Source: CAXMNX01 sp964194845
GTDB lineage: Bacteria; Pseudomonadota; Alphaproteobacteria; Rhodobacterales; Rhodobacteraceae
DNA: 64,000 nucleotides
Assembly: GCA_964194845.1 (NCBI GenBank)
Contig: CAXMNX010000104.1
Location: 1-64,000, forward strand
Reading direction: 5' to 3'
Below the pieces are notes generated by a model, which saw only the letters and a program-made list of their open reading frames with translations, was not told the origin of the DNA and made no database searches. Shown here in pieces: positions 50,761 through 59,103 of this stretch (the stretch's first letter is position 1; each line of letters opens with the position of its first letter). A program made the position numbers and the translations under genes.

Positions 50761-51275
50761 CCAGCACCCGACATACGCCCGTCCAGCAAGTGAAAGAACG
50801 CCGCGACCGTGCGCTCAATTCCCTGGTCGGCGGCATTCCTTACGTACAGTTCCTTGGGATACGCTTTGATCGCCGCGGCGACGAGCTGACCGCAATTCTT
50901 GCGTTTGACGACAAACTGATTGGAAACCCGTTTCTGCCCGCACTTCACGGCGGCGTAACTGCGGCCTTTCTCGAGACGACCGCCATCATCGAGCTGGGCT
51001 GGCAGCGGATCTGGCACGCCATGGAGAGCGGCAATTCCGGCGCCAACGACTTTACTTCCAGCGATGACGTAAGACTGCCAAAAACTATCGACTTTACAGT
51101 GGATTACCTGCGCTCGGGCCTGCCGCGCGATGCCTATGCAAGGGCACGGGTCAACCGCTCGGGTCGGCGTTATGCCAGCGTGCATGTCGAAGCCTGGCAA
51201 GACAATCGCAGCCGCCTTTTTGCCCAGGCCACCGGCCATTTCCTGATGCCGCGCCAAGGCAATGCGCAAGAATGA
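50757..51275 (+). CDS. Second PaaI-type hotdog thioesterase
   Basis: A 172-residue hotdog protein with the core LPALHGGVTAAFLETTAIIELGWQRIW, in which HGG is conserved, and IDFTVDYLRSGLPRD. An N-terminal extension MTSTRHTPVQQVKERRDRALNSLVGGIPYVQFLG and an insert after the HGG helix make it longer than its upstream neighbour, from which it differs clearly in sequence. Overlaps of four bases on each side couple it to the neighbour and to the MATE gene. The substrate is unknown. Confidence 0.8.
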   Translation: MTSTRHTPVQQVKERRDRALNSLVGGIPYVQFLGIRFDRRGDELTAILAFDDKLIGNPFLPALHGGVTAAFLETTAIIELGWQRIWHAMESGNSGANDFTSSDDVRLPKTIDFTVDYLRSGLPRDAYARARVNRSGRRYASVHVEAWQDNRSRLFAQATGHFLMPRQGNAQE

Positions 51276-52594
51276 CGCCACCGAGCGCCATTGTTCCGCT
51301 GACCCACCGACGCATTCTGAAAATCGCGCTTCCCATTGTGCTTTCAAATGCAACGGTGCCGATCCTCGGCGCTGTTGATACCGGCGTTGTCGGGCAATTG
51401 GGCGAAGCGGCACCCATCGGTGCGGTGGGCATCGGTGCGATTATCCTTTCGACGATTTATTGGGTATTCGGGTTCCTGCGCATGGGCACAACCGGCCTGG
51501 TGGCACAGGCACGCGGCGCGGGCGACGGACCGGAAACCGGCGCGCTTTTCATGCGCGGCCTGCTGATCGGCGTTGCTGGCGGCGTCCTTTTCATAACTGT
51601 CCAGGCCGCACTATTCTGGGGCGCGTTCCGCTTGTCGCCGGCATCGCCCGAGGTTGAAACGCTTGCCCGCGATTATCTGGAGATTCGCATCTGGGGCGCG
51701 CCCGCAACCATCGCGCTTTTCGTCGTCACCGGCTGGCTGATCGCGCTGGAACGAACGACCGGCGTTCTGATCCTGCAATTCTGGATGAACGGCGTGAACA
51801 TTGTCCTCGATCTCTGGTTTGTTCTCGGCCTTGGCTGGGGCGTCGAAGGCGTTGCGATCGCAACGCTCATCGCCGAGTGGACGGGTCTGGCGCTGGGCCT
51901 ATGGCTCTGCCGTTCCGCGTTTCGCGGCGAGCAATGGCGCAACTGGGCGCGCATCTTCGACCCCCAACGCCTGAAAAGGATGTTGGTGGTTAACGCCGAC
52001 ATCATGTTCCGTTCGGTCATCCTGACCGTGTCGTTTTTGACGTTTCTGTTTGTCGCCGCCGATCTTGGCGACGTGCCGCTCGCTGCCAATCAGGTGCTTG
52101 TGCAGTTTCTGGAGATCACCGCCTTCGCGCTTGATGGCTTCGCCTTTTCCGCAGAAGCTTTGGTTGGCGCGGCGGTTGGCGCGAGGTCTCGCGTCCGCGT
52201 GCGCCGTGCAGCTATCATGACGTCTGAATGGGGAACCGGCGGTGCGCTGCTTCTCGGGCTCATATTCTGGTTTGCCGGCCCAAGCCTGATCGACCTGATG
52301 ACCACATCGCCCGAAGTTCGGGCAGAGGCGAGCATCTATCTGATATGGCTGGCATTTGCACCAATCATCGGTATCGCAAGCTGGATGCTCGACGGCATCT
52401 ACTTCGGCGCGACCTGGACCCGCGAGATGCGCGTGGCGATGCTGCAATCGGTGGCGGTCTATGTGGTCGCGCTGCTAATCCTGGTGCCGTGGCTTGGAAA
52501 CCACGGCTTGTGGGCGGCGCTGATGGTGCTGAATGTCGCGCGCGGATTGACGCTCGGGCTCAGGTATCGGGGGCTGGAACGCCGAGTTGGTTGA
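51272..52594 (+). CDS. MATE family efflux transporter (DinF-like)
   Basis: A 440-residue twelve-helix antiporter. HRRILKIALPIVLSNATVPILGAVDTGVVGQLG starts the first MATE half, and GVAIATLIAEWTGLALGLW and ALDGFAFSAEALVGAAVGAR fall in typical positions. It is DinF-like by FLRMGTTGLVAQARGAG. The substrate is probably a cationic or organic compound. It is the last gene of a three-gene run with two thioesterases, an unusual combination. No hairpin follows closely; a 24-bp palindrome lies 145 bases downstream. Confidence 0.88.
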   Translation: MTPPSAIVPLTHRRILKIALPIVLSNATVPILGAVDTGVVGQLGEAAPIGAVGIGAIILSTIYWVFGFLRMGTTGLVAQARGAGDGPETGALFMRGLLIGVAGGVLFITVQAALFWGAFRLSPASPEVETLARDYLEIRIWGAPATIALFVVTGWLIALERTTGVLILQFWMNGVNIVLDLWFVLGLGWGVEGVAIATLIAEWTGLALGLWLCRSAFRGEQWRNWARIFDPQRLKRMLVVNADIMFRSVILTVSFLTFLFVAADLGDVPLAANQVLVQFLEITAFALDGFAFSAEALVGAAVGARSRVRVRRAAIMTSEWGTGGALLLGLIFWFAGPSLIDLMTTSPEVRAEASIYLIWLAFAPIIGIASWMLDGIYFGATWTREMRVAMLQSVAVYVVALLILVPWLGNHGLWAALMVLNVARGLTLGLRYRGLERRVG

Positions 52595-52739
52595 TATGGT
52601 CAGGTGGCCCAGCGACGGCATAAGCGATGGTGGCGTCGGCCAAACTGTGAATCGGGTAGCGTTAGCTCAGTGCATTCGATGCCAAGCAAAGCCGCCGCAA
52701 AATTGTCCGGTGTTAATCGCGCATTAGTCCCGGCCCGCT

Positions 52740-52763
52740 ACAAATTTTCGTACGAAAATTTGT
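52740..52763. repeat. Perfect 24-bp palindrome
   Basis: ACAAATTTTCGT followed by its exact reverse complement, with no spacer, in the 284-base gap between the MATE gene and convergent pyrD. The arms are AT-rich against a GC-rich background and centred on CGTACG. No T-run follows. It could be a regulator site or a transcription-stopping cruciform. Confidence 0.75.
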
Positions 52764-52878
52764 GCAAAGTTAAGGGATATCGAGAACCGCATCGGGCGGT
52801 CGGCCAACCCCCGCTCGATCAGCAAGTCCAGCGCGGCCCGCGATCTCATACTTAGCGGACCCTGCCAGATGACAGCAC

Positions 52879-53925
52879 TCACAACCAATCCTCGATACCC
52901 GTTCCAACCGCTTCCGCGGCGGTTGCAAACCCGTCATGCGCCAGCATCTCATCCAGCCCGTGAACGATCCGATCCACCAGCGACACACCCCAGAACACCA
53001 TCGCCGTGTAAAGCTGCACCGCCGATGCGCCTGCGCGGATCTTGGCGTAGGCATCTGCGGCCGAAGAAATGCCACCAACCCCGATCAACGGCAACGCTCC
53101 GCCGGTTTCCCGGTAAAGCCGCGCCAAAACTCGTGTCGACGGCGCAAAGAGAGGCCGCCCCGACAGCCCGCCCCTCTGATCACGATGTCGGCTTTGCAAC
53201 CCGTCGCGCGCCAGGGTGGTATTGGTGGCGACGATTGCGTCGACGCCCGCATCCATGGCGACTTGCGCAATCTGCGCGATATCTGCGTCTGAAAGATTAG
53301 GCGCGATCTTCAGAAATATCGGAACCGTGCCGCGCACCTCCATCACGCCCGCCAATAGTGCCGTGAGTGCCGCCTCGCCCTGTAAATCGCGCAGGTTCGC
53401 GGTGTTCGGCGAAGAAACATTAACAGTCGCAAAATCAATGAATTGCGCCGCTTTCTCCATCACTTCGGCATAGTCCGCCGCACGGTCGATGCTGTCCTTG
53501 TTGGCTCCCAGGTTCAGCCCCAACGGAACCGATCGTGGTGCTGCGGCAAGGCGTGGCGCGATGGCGTCGATCCCCTGGTTGTTGAAGCCGAACCGGTTGA
53601 TCGCCGCGCGGTCCTCGGTCAACCGATAAAGCCGCGGGCGCGGGTTGCCGCCCTGCGGCCTCGGAGTTGCGGCCCCCACTTCGAGAAATCCAAACCCCAC
53701 ACGCGACAAAGGCGCAATCGCCTCGGCGTTCTTGTCAAATCCCGCCGCCAGCCCAACTGGATTTGGCAATTTCAGCCCCGCCAGTTCGGTTGCCAGCGCA
53801 GGCGAGGAGTGCGGCCCTGATCCGCGAGCGAACGGCGTCCGCAAAGCCATCAAGGCAAGACCATGCGCCGTTTCCGGGTCCAGCCGGTTGAGCGCGGCCA
53901 GCCCGAGCCGTTCGATCAGGCTCAC
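52879..53925 (-). CDS. pyrD: Dihydroorotate dehydrogenase (quinone, class 2)
   Basis: A 348-residue membrane-associated FMN enzyme of pyrimidine synthesis (dihydroorotate to orotate with quinone). Motifs are LPNPVGLAAGFDKNAEAI, VGAATPRPQGGNPRPRLYRL, NRFGFNNQG, NVSSPNTANLRDLQ with the catalytic serine, KIAPNLSDADI, and IGVGGISSAADAYAKIRAGASAVQLYTAMVFWG. The GTG start at 53925 follows GGAGG and overlaps the upstream DUF952 stop (GTGA). Length fits the family. Confidence 0.96.
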   Translation of the reverse strand: MSLIERLGLAALNRLDPETAHGLALMALRTPFARGSGPHSSPALATELAGLKLPNPVGLAAGFDKNAEAIAPLSRVGFGFLEVGAATPRPQGGNPRPRLYRLTEDRAAINRFGFNNQGIDAIAPRLAAAPRSVPLGLNLGANKDSIDRAADYAEVMEKAAQFIDFATVNVSSPNTANLRDLQGEAALTALLAGVMEVRGTVPIFLKIAPNLSDADIAQIAQVAMDAGVDAIVATNTTLARDGLQSRHRDQRGGLSGRPLFAPSTRVLARLYRETGGALPLIGVGGISSAADAYAKIRAGASAVQLYTAMVFWGVSLVDRIVHGLDEMLAHDGFATAAEAVGTGIEDWL

Positions 53926-54260
53926 AACACACCTCCGGGCAAAATGTGCCCACCCGGACCCAGCGTGCAGGGGCGGGCCCAAAGCACATCATTCAGCGAC
54001 AGCTTGCGGTATAAATGCGGGAAGCGATCACCGCCGCGCGATGGCTCCCATCTAAGTGCCGCGCCCAATGCCTCGGCTTCAACGGATAGAATCATCAGAT
54101 CGTTCTCACCGGAAAAATGCAGTGCCAGCGTTTCAGCCAGCTGTGTGGCGGTTGAAAAATGGATAAACCCGTCGCTCAGGTCGATGGGCGCACCATGTGT
54201 TGTGCCATCCTTCTCAAACGCCTCCAATTCCGGCCTGCGGAGTATTTTGAACACCTGCAT
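53922..54260 (-). CDS. DUF952 family protein
   Basis: A 112-residue protein of the DUF952 family, recognised by VFKILRRPELEAFEKDG, PIDLSDGFIHFSTATQLAETL and LWARPCTLGPGGHILPGGVL at the C-terminus. Function is unknown; related structures adopt an RNA-ligase-like or MsrA-like small fold. It is translationally coupled to pyrD by a four-base overlap, a linkage seen in other Rhodobacteraceae as far as I recall. The start ATG is at 54260. Confidence 0.82.
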   Translation of the reverse strand: MQVFKILRRPELEAFEKDGTTHGAPIDLSDGFIHFSTATQLAETLALHFSGENDLMILSVEAEALGAALRWEPSRGGDRFPHLYRKLSLNDVLWARPCTLGPGGHILPGGVL

Positions 54261-54388
54261 GACCGCTGACTGGCCCGCCTGACTGCGCGGGTCAAGTCAG
54301 TTGACGCCGGGTTCTGGCCACAGCCTTTTGACAACCCCGGTCGATGTCGCCACTGTCAAAACAATAATCTTTCTAGGGGAGTCTCACC

Positions 54389-55954
54389 ATGATCACCAAA
54401 TGGATGACCGGCGGTGCCATCCTGGCACTCAGCGCCGGCGCAGCAATGGCCGATTTCAGCCTTACCATTCTGCACACAAACGATTTTCACGCACGTTTCG
54501 AGCCGATCAGCCGGTTTGATTCAGGCTGCGGCGAAGAAAACAACCTCGAAGGCAAGTGCTTTGGTGGTTCGGCGCGAATGATGACAGCAGTCGACACAGC
54601 AAAGGCGCGGACCGACAACTGGCTTTTGGTTGACGGCGGCGACCAGTTTCAGGGCTCGCTCTTCTACACCTATTACAAGGGTGCCGCGGCCGCCGAAATG
54701 ATGAACAAGATGGGCTATGATGCGATGACCGTGGGCAACCACGAGTTTGACGACGGCCCCGAGGTTCTGCGCGATTTCGTCAATGCCACCAAATTCCCGA
54801 TCCTGATGTCGAACGCCGATATCTCGGGCGAGCCGCTTTTAAGCGGCGCGGTCCAGAAATCGACGATCATCGCCAAAGGAGGCGAGCGGATCGGGCTAAT
54901 CGGTCTCACGCCACAGGACACCGACGAACTGGCAAGCCCTGGCCCCAATGTCGTATTCAGCGATCCGGTCGCCGCCGTGCAGGCCGAGGTCGACAAGCTA
55001 ACGCAGGCGGGCGTGAACAAGATCATCGTTCTCAGCCACTCGGGCTATGTCGTTGATCAGCGCGTCGCTGAAGGCACCACCGGGGTTGACGTGATTGTCG
55101 GCGGCCACTCGAATTCGCTTCTGTCAAACGTCAATGACCGCGCCGTTGGTCCCTATCCGACGATGGTGGGCGAAACCGCCGTGGTGCAAGCCTATGCCTA
55201 TGGCAAATATCTGGGCGAACTGAAGGTGGTCTTTGACGACGAGGGCGTCATCGTCTCGGCCACTGGCGAGCCGATCCTTCTCGATCGCTTCGTTGCCGAG
55301 GACGGCGACACCAAGGCCCGCGTCACCGAGCTTGCGGTACCGCTTGACGAGATCCGCAACAAGGTCGTGGCCGAAGCCGCCGCACCGATCGAAGGTGACC
55401 GCGCGGTCTGCCGGATCGAGGAATGCGCGATGGGCAACCTTATCGCCGACGCGATGCTCGATCGGGTCAAGGACCAGGGCATTCAGGTCGCCTTCGCCAA
55501 TTCCGGCGGTATCCGGTCCTCGATCGACGGCGGCGACGTGACAATGGGCGAAGTGTTGACCGTGCTGCCGTTCCAGAACACGCTTTCGACGTTCCAGACT
55601 AAAGGTCAGACGATCATCGACGCGCTGGAAAACGGCGTGAGCCAGGTGGAAGAGGTCAAGGGCCGCTTCCCGCAAGTGGCGGGCATGACGTTTACATGGG
55701 ATTCATCCGTTGCACCGAACGAGGGCCGCATTGTCGAGGTCATGGTTGGCGGTCAGCCCATCGACCCGGATGCCACCTACGGCGTTGTCACGAACAACTT
55801 CGTTCGCAACGGCGGCGACGGCTACAAGATGTTCGTCAGCGACGCGATGGATGTTTATGATTTCGGCCCCGATGTGGCAGATGTTCTGGCCGAGTTCATG
55901 GCCGCTGGTGGTCCTGCCAATCCGCAGGTCGAAGGCCGGATCACTATGAAGTAA
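54389..55954 (+). CDS. 5'-nucleotidase / UDP-sugar hydrolase family, exported
   Basis: A 521-residue periplasmic metallophosphoesterase. Signal peptide cut near AAMA-DF (residue 21-22). The metallophosphatase domain shows LTILHTNDFHARFEP (DxH), VDGGDQFQGSLF (GDxxxxS), VGNHEFDDG (GNHE) and VIVGGHSNSL (GGH). The C-terminal 5'-nucleotidase domain has AFANSGGIRSSIDGG and VLPFQNTL, FVRNGGDGY. It dephosphorylates nucleotides outside the inner membrane, so nucleosides could be taken up by the BMP importer. A pair of hairpins follows the stop. Confidence 0.95.
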   Translation: MITKWMTGGAILALSAGAAMADFSLTILHTNDFHARFEPISRFDSGCGEENNLEGKCFGGSARMMTAVDTAKARTDNWLLVDGGDQFQGSLFYTYYKGAAAAEMMNKMGYDAMTVGNHEFDDGPEVLRDFVNATKFPILMSNADISGEPLLSGAVQKSTIIAKGGERIGLIGLTPQDTDELASPGPNVVFSDPVAAVQAEVDKLTQAGVNKIIVLSHSGYVVDQRVAEGTTGVDVIVGGHSNSLLSNVNDRAVGPYPTMVGETAVVQAYAYGKYLGELKVVFDDEGVIVSATGEPILLDRFVAEDGDTKARVTELAVPLDEIRNKVVAEAAAPIEGDRAVCRIEECAMGNLIADAMLDRVKDQGIQVAFANSGGIRSSIDGGDVTMGEVLTVLPFQNTLSTFQTKGQTIIDALENGVSQVEEVKGRFPQVAGMTFTWDSSVAPNEGRIVEVMVGGQPIDPDATYGVVTNNFVRNGGDGYKMFVSDAMDVYDFGPDVADVLAEFMAAGGPANPQVEGRITMK

Positions 55955-55960
55955 CGGTTT

Positions 55961-56007
55961 CGCCCCGCTCGCGCGGGGCGACGTCCGCGGGGGGAACCTC
56001 CCCCGCG
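55961..56007 (+). terminator. Two tandem GC-rich hairpins after the 5'-nucleotidase
   Basis: The first, CGCCCCGC-TCGC-GCGGGGCG (55961-55980), is a perfect 8-bp stem 6 bases after the stop. The second, CGCGGGGG...CCCCCGCG (55986-56007), is another 8-bp stem. No T-run follows directly; TATTTT comes 14 bases later, in a GTATTTTTG-type element. Confidence 0.55.
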
Positions 56008-56016
56008 ACCCCCATT

Positions 56017-56038
56017 TGCGTATTTTCAAAAAGATGAA
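56017..56038 (+). repeat. GTATTTTTG-type 3'-end element, copy 5
   Basis: TGCGTATTTTCAAAAAGATG then AA, following the tandem hairpins of the 5'-nucleotidase gene in the same orientation, and just upstream of the SRAP gene start. Confidence 0.45.
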
Positions 56039-56043
56039 TGGCG

Positions 56044-56706
56044 ATGTGCGGGCGTTTCGCGATCACACTTCCCGACGATGCAATGGCATCACTTTTCGAG
56101 GCCACGCCCTCGAACGATCTGCCGGGGGTTCCAAACTACAACGTCTGCCCGACGACGCAGGTGCATGTCGTCACAGCCGGTGATGGCGAACGGCGGCTCA
56201 GACCGATGCGTTGGGGCTTCCTGCCGCACTGGTACAAGACGCCCACCGACGGGCCTTTGCTGATCAACGCGCGCGGCGAAACCATCGCCGAAAAGCCCGC
56301 CTTCCGTTCTGCCGCCCGCGAACGGCGTTGCCTGATCCCGGCCACCGGATTTTACGAATGGACCAAGGATAGCGACGGAAACCGGCTGCCCTGGTATATC
56401 TATCCCAAAGGCAAAGACGTGTTGGCGTTCGCCGGTGTCTGGCAGATCTGGGAAAAGGGCGACGATCCGCAGGTTACATGCGCCATCGTGACCACAGGGG
56501 CAAATGCACGCATGTCCGCGATCCACCACCGAATGCCGGTGATCGTCGCCAAAAACGACTGGCATCTCTGGCTGGGCGAAGCGGGAAAAGGAGCGGCAAC
56601 ATTGATGCGCGCCGCCCCGGATGACGCGCTCGAATTCCACCGCGTGGACAGGGCGGTGAATTCGAACCGTGCGAAGGGACCGGATTTGATACAAGTCATT
56701 GCTTAA
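56044..56706 (+). CDS. SOS-response-associated peptidase family (SRAP, YedK-like)
   Basis: A 220-residue protein that binds abasic single-stranded DNA as a covalent shield. The start MCGRFA puts the catalytic cysteine at position 2 once the methionine is removed, so I chose ATG 56044 over ATG 56038, which would bury it. Other residues are NARGETIAEKPAF, IPATGFYEWTK (catalytic glutamate) and HHRMPVI (catalytic histidine). The gene is probably stress-linked, but no SOS box was recognised. It starts immediately after a recurring element and hairpins of the upstream gene. Confidence 0.93.
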   Translation: MCGRFAITLPDDAMASLFEATPSNDLPGVPNYNVCPTTQVHVVTAGDGERRLRPMRWGFLPHWYKTPTDGPLLINARGETIAEKPAFRSAARERRCLIPATGFYEWTKDSDGNRLPWYIYPKGKDVLAFAGVWQIWEKGDDPQVTCAIVTTGANARMSAIHHRMPVIVAKNDWHLWLGEAGKGAATLMRAAPDDALEFHRVDRAVNSNRAKGPDLIQVIA

Positions 56707-56755
56707 ATGCAGCCGGTCAAACTTTGCACGCCACGCGGAATCTCTCGCCCCGGCG

Positions 56756-57172
56756 CTACCGCCGCCGCAGGCGTATCACAACATCAACCTGGGAAACCTC
56801 GGCACCTTCGGGCGCAGCGGGCAGCCGCTTGATCTCAAGCTGATCGGCGGGAGCATCTGTCAGACGCGATTCGCTTTCCCAGTAAAAATGCGGGTGATCA
56901 TCGGTCCGTGTGTCGAAGTAGCTCTTCGAGCCATCCACCGTCACCTCGCGCAAAATACCGGCGTCGCAGAAGGCCCGCAAGGTATTATAGACGGTGGCCA
57001 GCGACACGCCTTCATCCGCGCCCTGCGATGCAGCGTGCAGGCTTTCCGCGGTTACGTGACGGTTCTGGCCATCGCCCACCAGAAGTGCTGCCAACGCAAT
57101 ACGTTGCCGCGTCGGGCGCAGCCCCGCAGTTTCCAACCAGCCCGTTACGCGTTCCTGAACATCAGCATTCAT
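56756..57172 (-). CDS. irr: Fur family iron-response regulator Irr
   Basis: A 138-residue Fur-superfamily protein with the winged helix GLRPTRQRIALAALLVGDGQNRHVTAESL and LATVYNTLRAFCDAGILREV, then DDHPHFYWESE, whose histidine pair resembles the haem-binding HxH of Irr. It lacks the zinc-binding cysteines of Fur. Irr controls iron metabolism in alphaproteobacteria through haem and degrades or dissociates when haem is present. The gene is divergent from fabA-fabB-fabI, an arrangement seen in other Rhodobacteraceae. An ATG 9 bases upstream (57181) is the alternative start. Confidence 0.84.
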   Translation of the reverse strand: MNADVQERVTGWLETAGLRPTRQRIALAALLVGDGQNRHVTAESLHAASQGADEGVSLATVYNTLRAFCDAGILREVTVDGSKSYFDTRTDDHPHFYWESESRLTDAPADQLEIKRLPAAPEGAEVSQVDVVIRLRRR

Positions 57173-57345
57173 TGGCAACATTCACCTGTGTTTGACAGAA
57201 TATTGGACCCGATACGGCGCTGTTTCAATCGGAAATGGCAAAGACTACGTTAATGTCGCACGATGCTCGCCCCTTGCGCCGCGAACCGCGCCTTTGTTAA
57301 GGGCGGTTGCGAACCAGAAATGCAATGACCGAGGGGCCGCACCAG

Positions 57346-57855
57346 ATGAGTGGATTTCCGACAACTTTCGACCACGATGCACTTCTGGCCTGCGCGCGGG
57401 GCGAGCTATTCGGCCCCGGCAACGCCCAGCTTCCCGAACCACCGATGCTGATGATGGACCGGATTACGGATATCAGTGGTGACCGCGGCGAACATGGCAA
57501 GGGGCATGTCGTGGCTGAGTTTGATATCACCCCCGACCTCTGGTTTTTCGACTGCCATTTCCCCGACAACCCGATCATGCCCGGATGCCTTGGCCTCGAC
57601 GGTCTCTGGCAACTTACCGGGTTCAACCTCGGTTGGCGCGGCTGGCAGGGTCGCGGCTATGCGCTTGGCGTGGGCGAGGTGAAGCTGACCGGCATGGTCC
57701 GCCCCGACCGCAAAATGCTGACCTACTACGTCGACTTCACCAAGGCCATCCAGACCCGCCGCCTGACAATGGGTGTCGCCGACGGGCGTGTGGAAGCCGA
57801 CGGCGAAACCATCTATCTTGTCAAAGACATGAAGGTCGCGCTTTCCGAAAGCTGA
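57346..57855 (+). CDS. fabA: 3-hydroxydecanoyl-ACP dehydratase/isomerase
   Basis: A 169-residue hotdog enzyme that makes the first double bond for unsaturated fatty acids. The catalytic pair is H71 and D85 in FDCHFPDNPIMPGCLGLDGLWQL. ATG 57346 (MSGFPTTFDH) gives the usual length; ATG 57325 lies in frame upstream. GAGGGG stands nine bases before. It is followed by fabB after 23 bases, so the two form the standard unsaturated fatty-acid operon, with fabI behind. Confidence 0.95.
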   Translation: MSGFPTTFDHDALLACARGELFGPGNAQLPEPPMLMMDRITDISGDRGEHGKGHVVAEFDITPDLWFFDCHFPDNPIMPGCLGLDGLWQLTGFNLGWRGWQGRGYALGVGEVKLTGMVRPDRKMLTYYVDFTKAIQTRRLTMGVADGRVEADGETIYLVKDMKVALSES

Positions 57856-57878
57856 CCGCAACGAATAAAGGAGACGCC

Positions 57879-59099
57879 ATGCGTCGCGTCGTCATCACCG
57901 GCCTGGGCATCGTCAGTCCCATCGGCAACAATGTGGCCGAGGTCGAGGCCGGCCTGCGCGCCGGTCGCTCGGGCATCACGTTCCAGCAGGACTATGCCGA
58001 TCACGGCTTTCGCAGCCAGATCGCCGGTGTGCCTGACATCGTGCTCGCTGATCTGATCGACAAGCGCCAACTCAGATTTATGGGGCCGACTGCGGCCTAC
58101 GCCTATCTTTCGATGGAGCAGGCAATAGCAGACAGCGGCCTGGAAGAAGAAGACGTTTCCAATGAAAAGACCGGCCTTGTGGCAGGCTCGGGTGGTCCGT
58201 CAACATCAAACCTTTTCGTTGCGCATAACATCGTGATCGAAAAAGGCGCGCCCAAGCGGATGGGCCCCTTCATGGTCACGCGCGGTATGTCATCCACCGT
58301 TTCCGCCTGCCTGGCGACACCTTTCAAGATCAAGGGCATCAACTATTCGATAACCTCGGCCTGTTCGACGACGCTCCATTGCATCGGTAACGGGGTCGAA
58401 CAAATTCAGATGGGCAAGCAGGACATCGTTTTTGCCGGTGGCGGCGAAGAAGTTGACTGGACGCTTTCGTGCCTTTTCGACGCAATGGGCGCGATGTCGT
58501 CGAAATACAACGACACACCGACCAAGGCCGCGCGCGCCTTCGATGCCACCCGTGATGGCTTTGTGATCGGCGGCGGCGGCGGCATGGTGGTGCTGGAAGA
58601 ACTGGAACGCGCCAAGGCGCGCGGCGCGAAAATTTACGGCGAAGTCACCGGCTATGGCGCCACGTCCGACGGCTATGACATGGTGGCACCCTCGGGCGAA
58701 GGCGGCGAACGCTCGATGCGGCTGGCGGTGGCAACGCTGGGCGACCGCAAAGTTGACTATATCAACGCCCACGGCACCTCGACACCTGTTGGCGACGTGA
58801 CAGAAGTCGAAGCTGTGCGCCGCGTATTCGGCGACAATCACGCGCCAATCTCATCGACGAAATCAATGACTGGCCACAGCCTTGGTGCCGCCGGCGTGCA
58901 CGAGACGATCTATTCGATCCTGATGATGCAGGGCGGCTTTATAGCACCGTCGATCAACGTCAACGAGCTTGACGCGAACCTCAGACCGGAGGAAATCGTG
59001 ACCGAAACGACCGATGCCGAACTGGACACGGTTCTCTCGAACAGCTTCGGCTTTGGCGGAACCAACGCGTCGCTGGCCGTCAGCAAATTCCACGGGTGA
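57879..59099 (+). CDS. fabB: 3-oxoacyl-ACP synthase I
   Basis: A 406-residue condensing enzyme. The Cys-His-His triad is C162 (ITSACSTTLHC), H298 (INAHGTSTPVGD) and H333 (SMTGHSLGAAG), as in E. coli FabB. The C-terminus has NSFGFGGTNASL. It elongates saturated and unsaturated acyl-ACPs after FabA. The ATG at 57879 follows AAGGAGAC. It lies between fabA and fabI in one operon. Confidence 0.97.
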   Translation: MRRVVITGLGIVSPIGNNVAEVEAGLRAGRSGITFQQDYADHGFRSQIAGVPDIVLADLIDKRQLRFMGPTAAYAYLSMEQAIADSGLEEEDVSNEKTGLVAGSGGPSTSNLFVAHNIVIEKGAPKRMGPFMVTRGMSSTVSACLATPFKIKGINYSITSACSTTLHCIGNGVEQIQMGKQDIVFAGGGEEVDWTLSCLFDAMGAMSSKYNDTPTKAARAFDATRDGFVIGGGGGMVVLEELERAKARGAKIYGEVTGYGATSDGYDMVAPSGEGGERSMRLAVATLGDRKVDYINAHGTSTPVGDVTEVEAVRRVFGDNHAPISSTKSMTGHSLGAAGVHETIYSILMMQGGFIAPSINVNELDANLRPEEIVTETTDAELDTVLSNSFGFGGTNASLAVSKFHG

Positions 59100-59103
59100 G
59101 ATC

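Noticed and set aside
52604..52855. Plus-strand ORF after the MATE gene
   Set aside because: It spans the 24-bp palindrome and has no ribosome site or family features.
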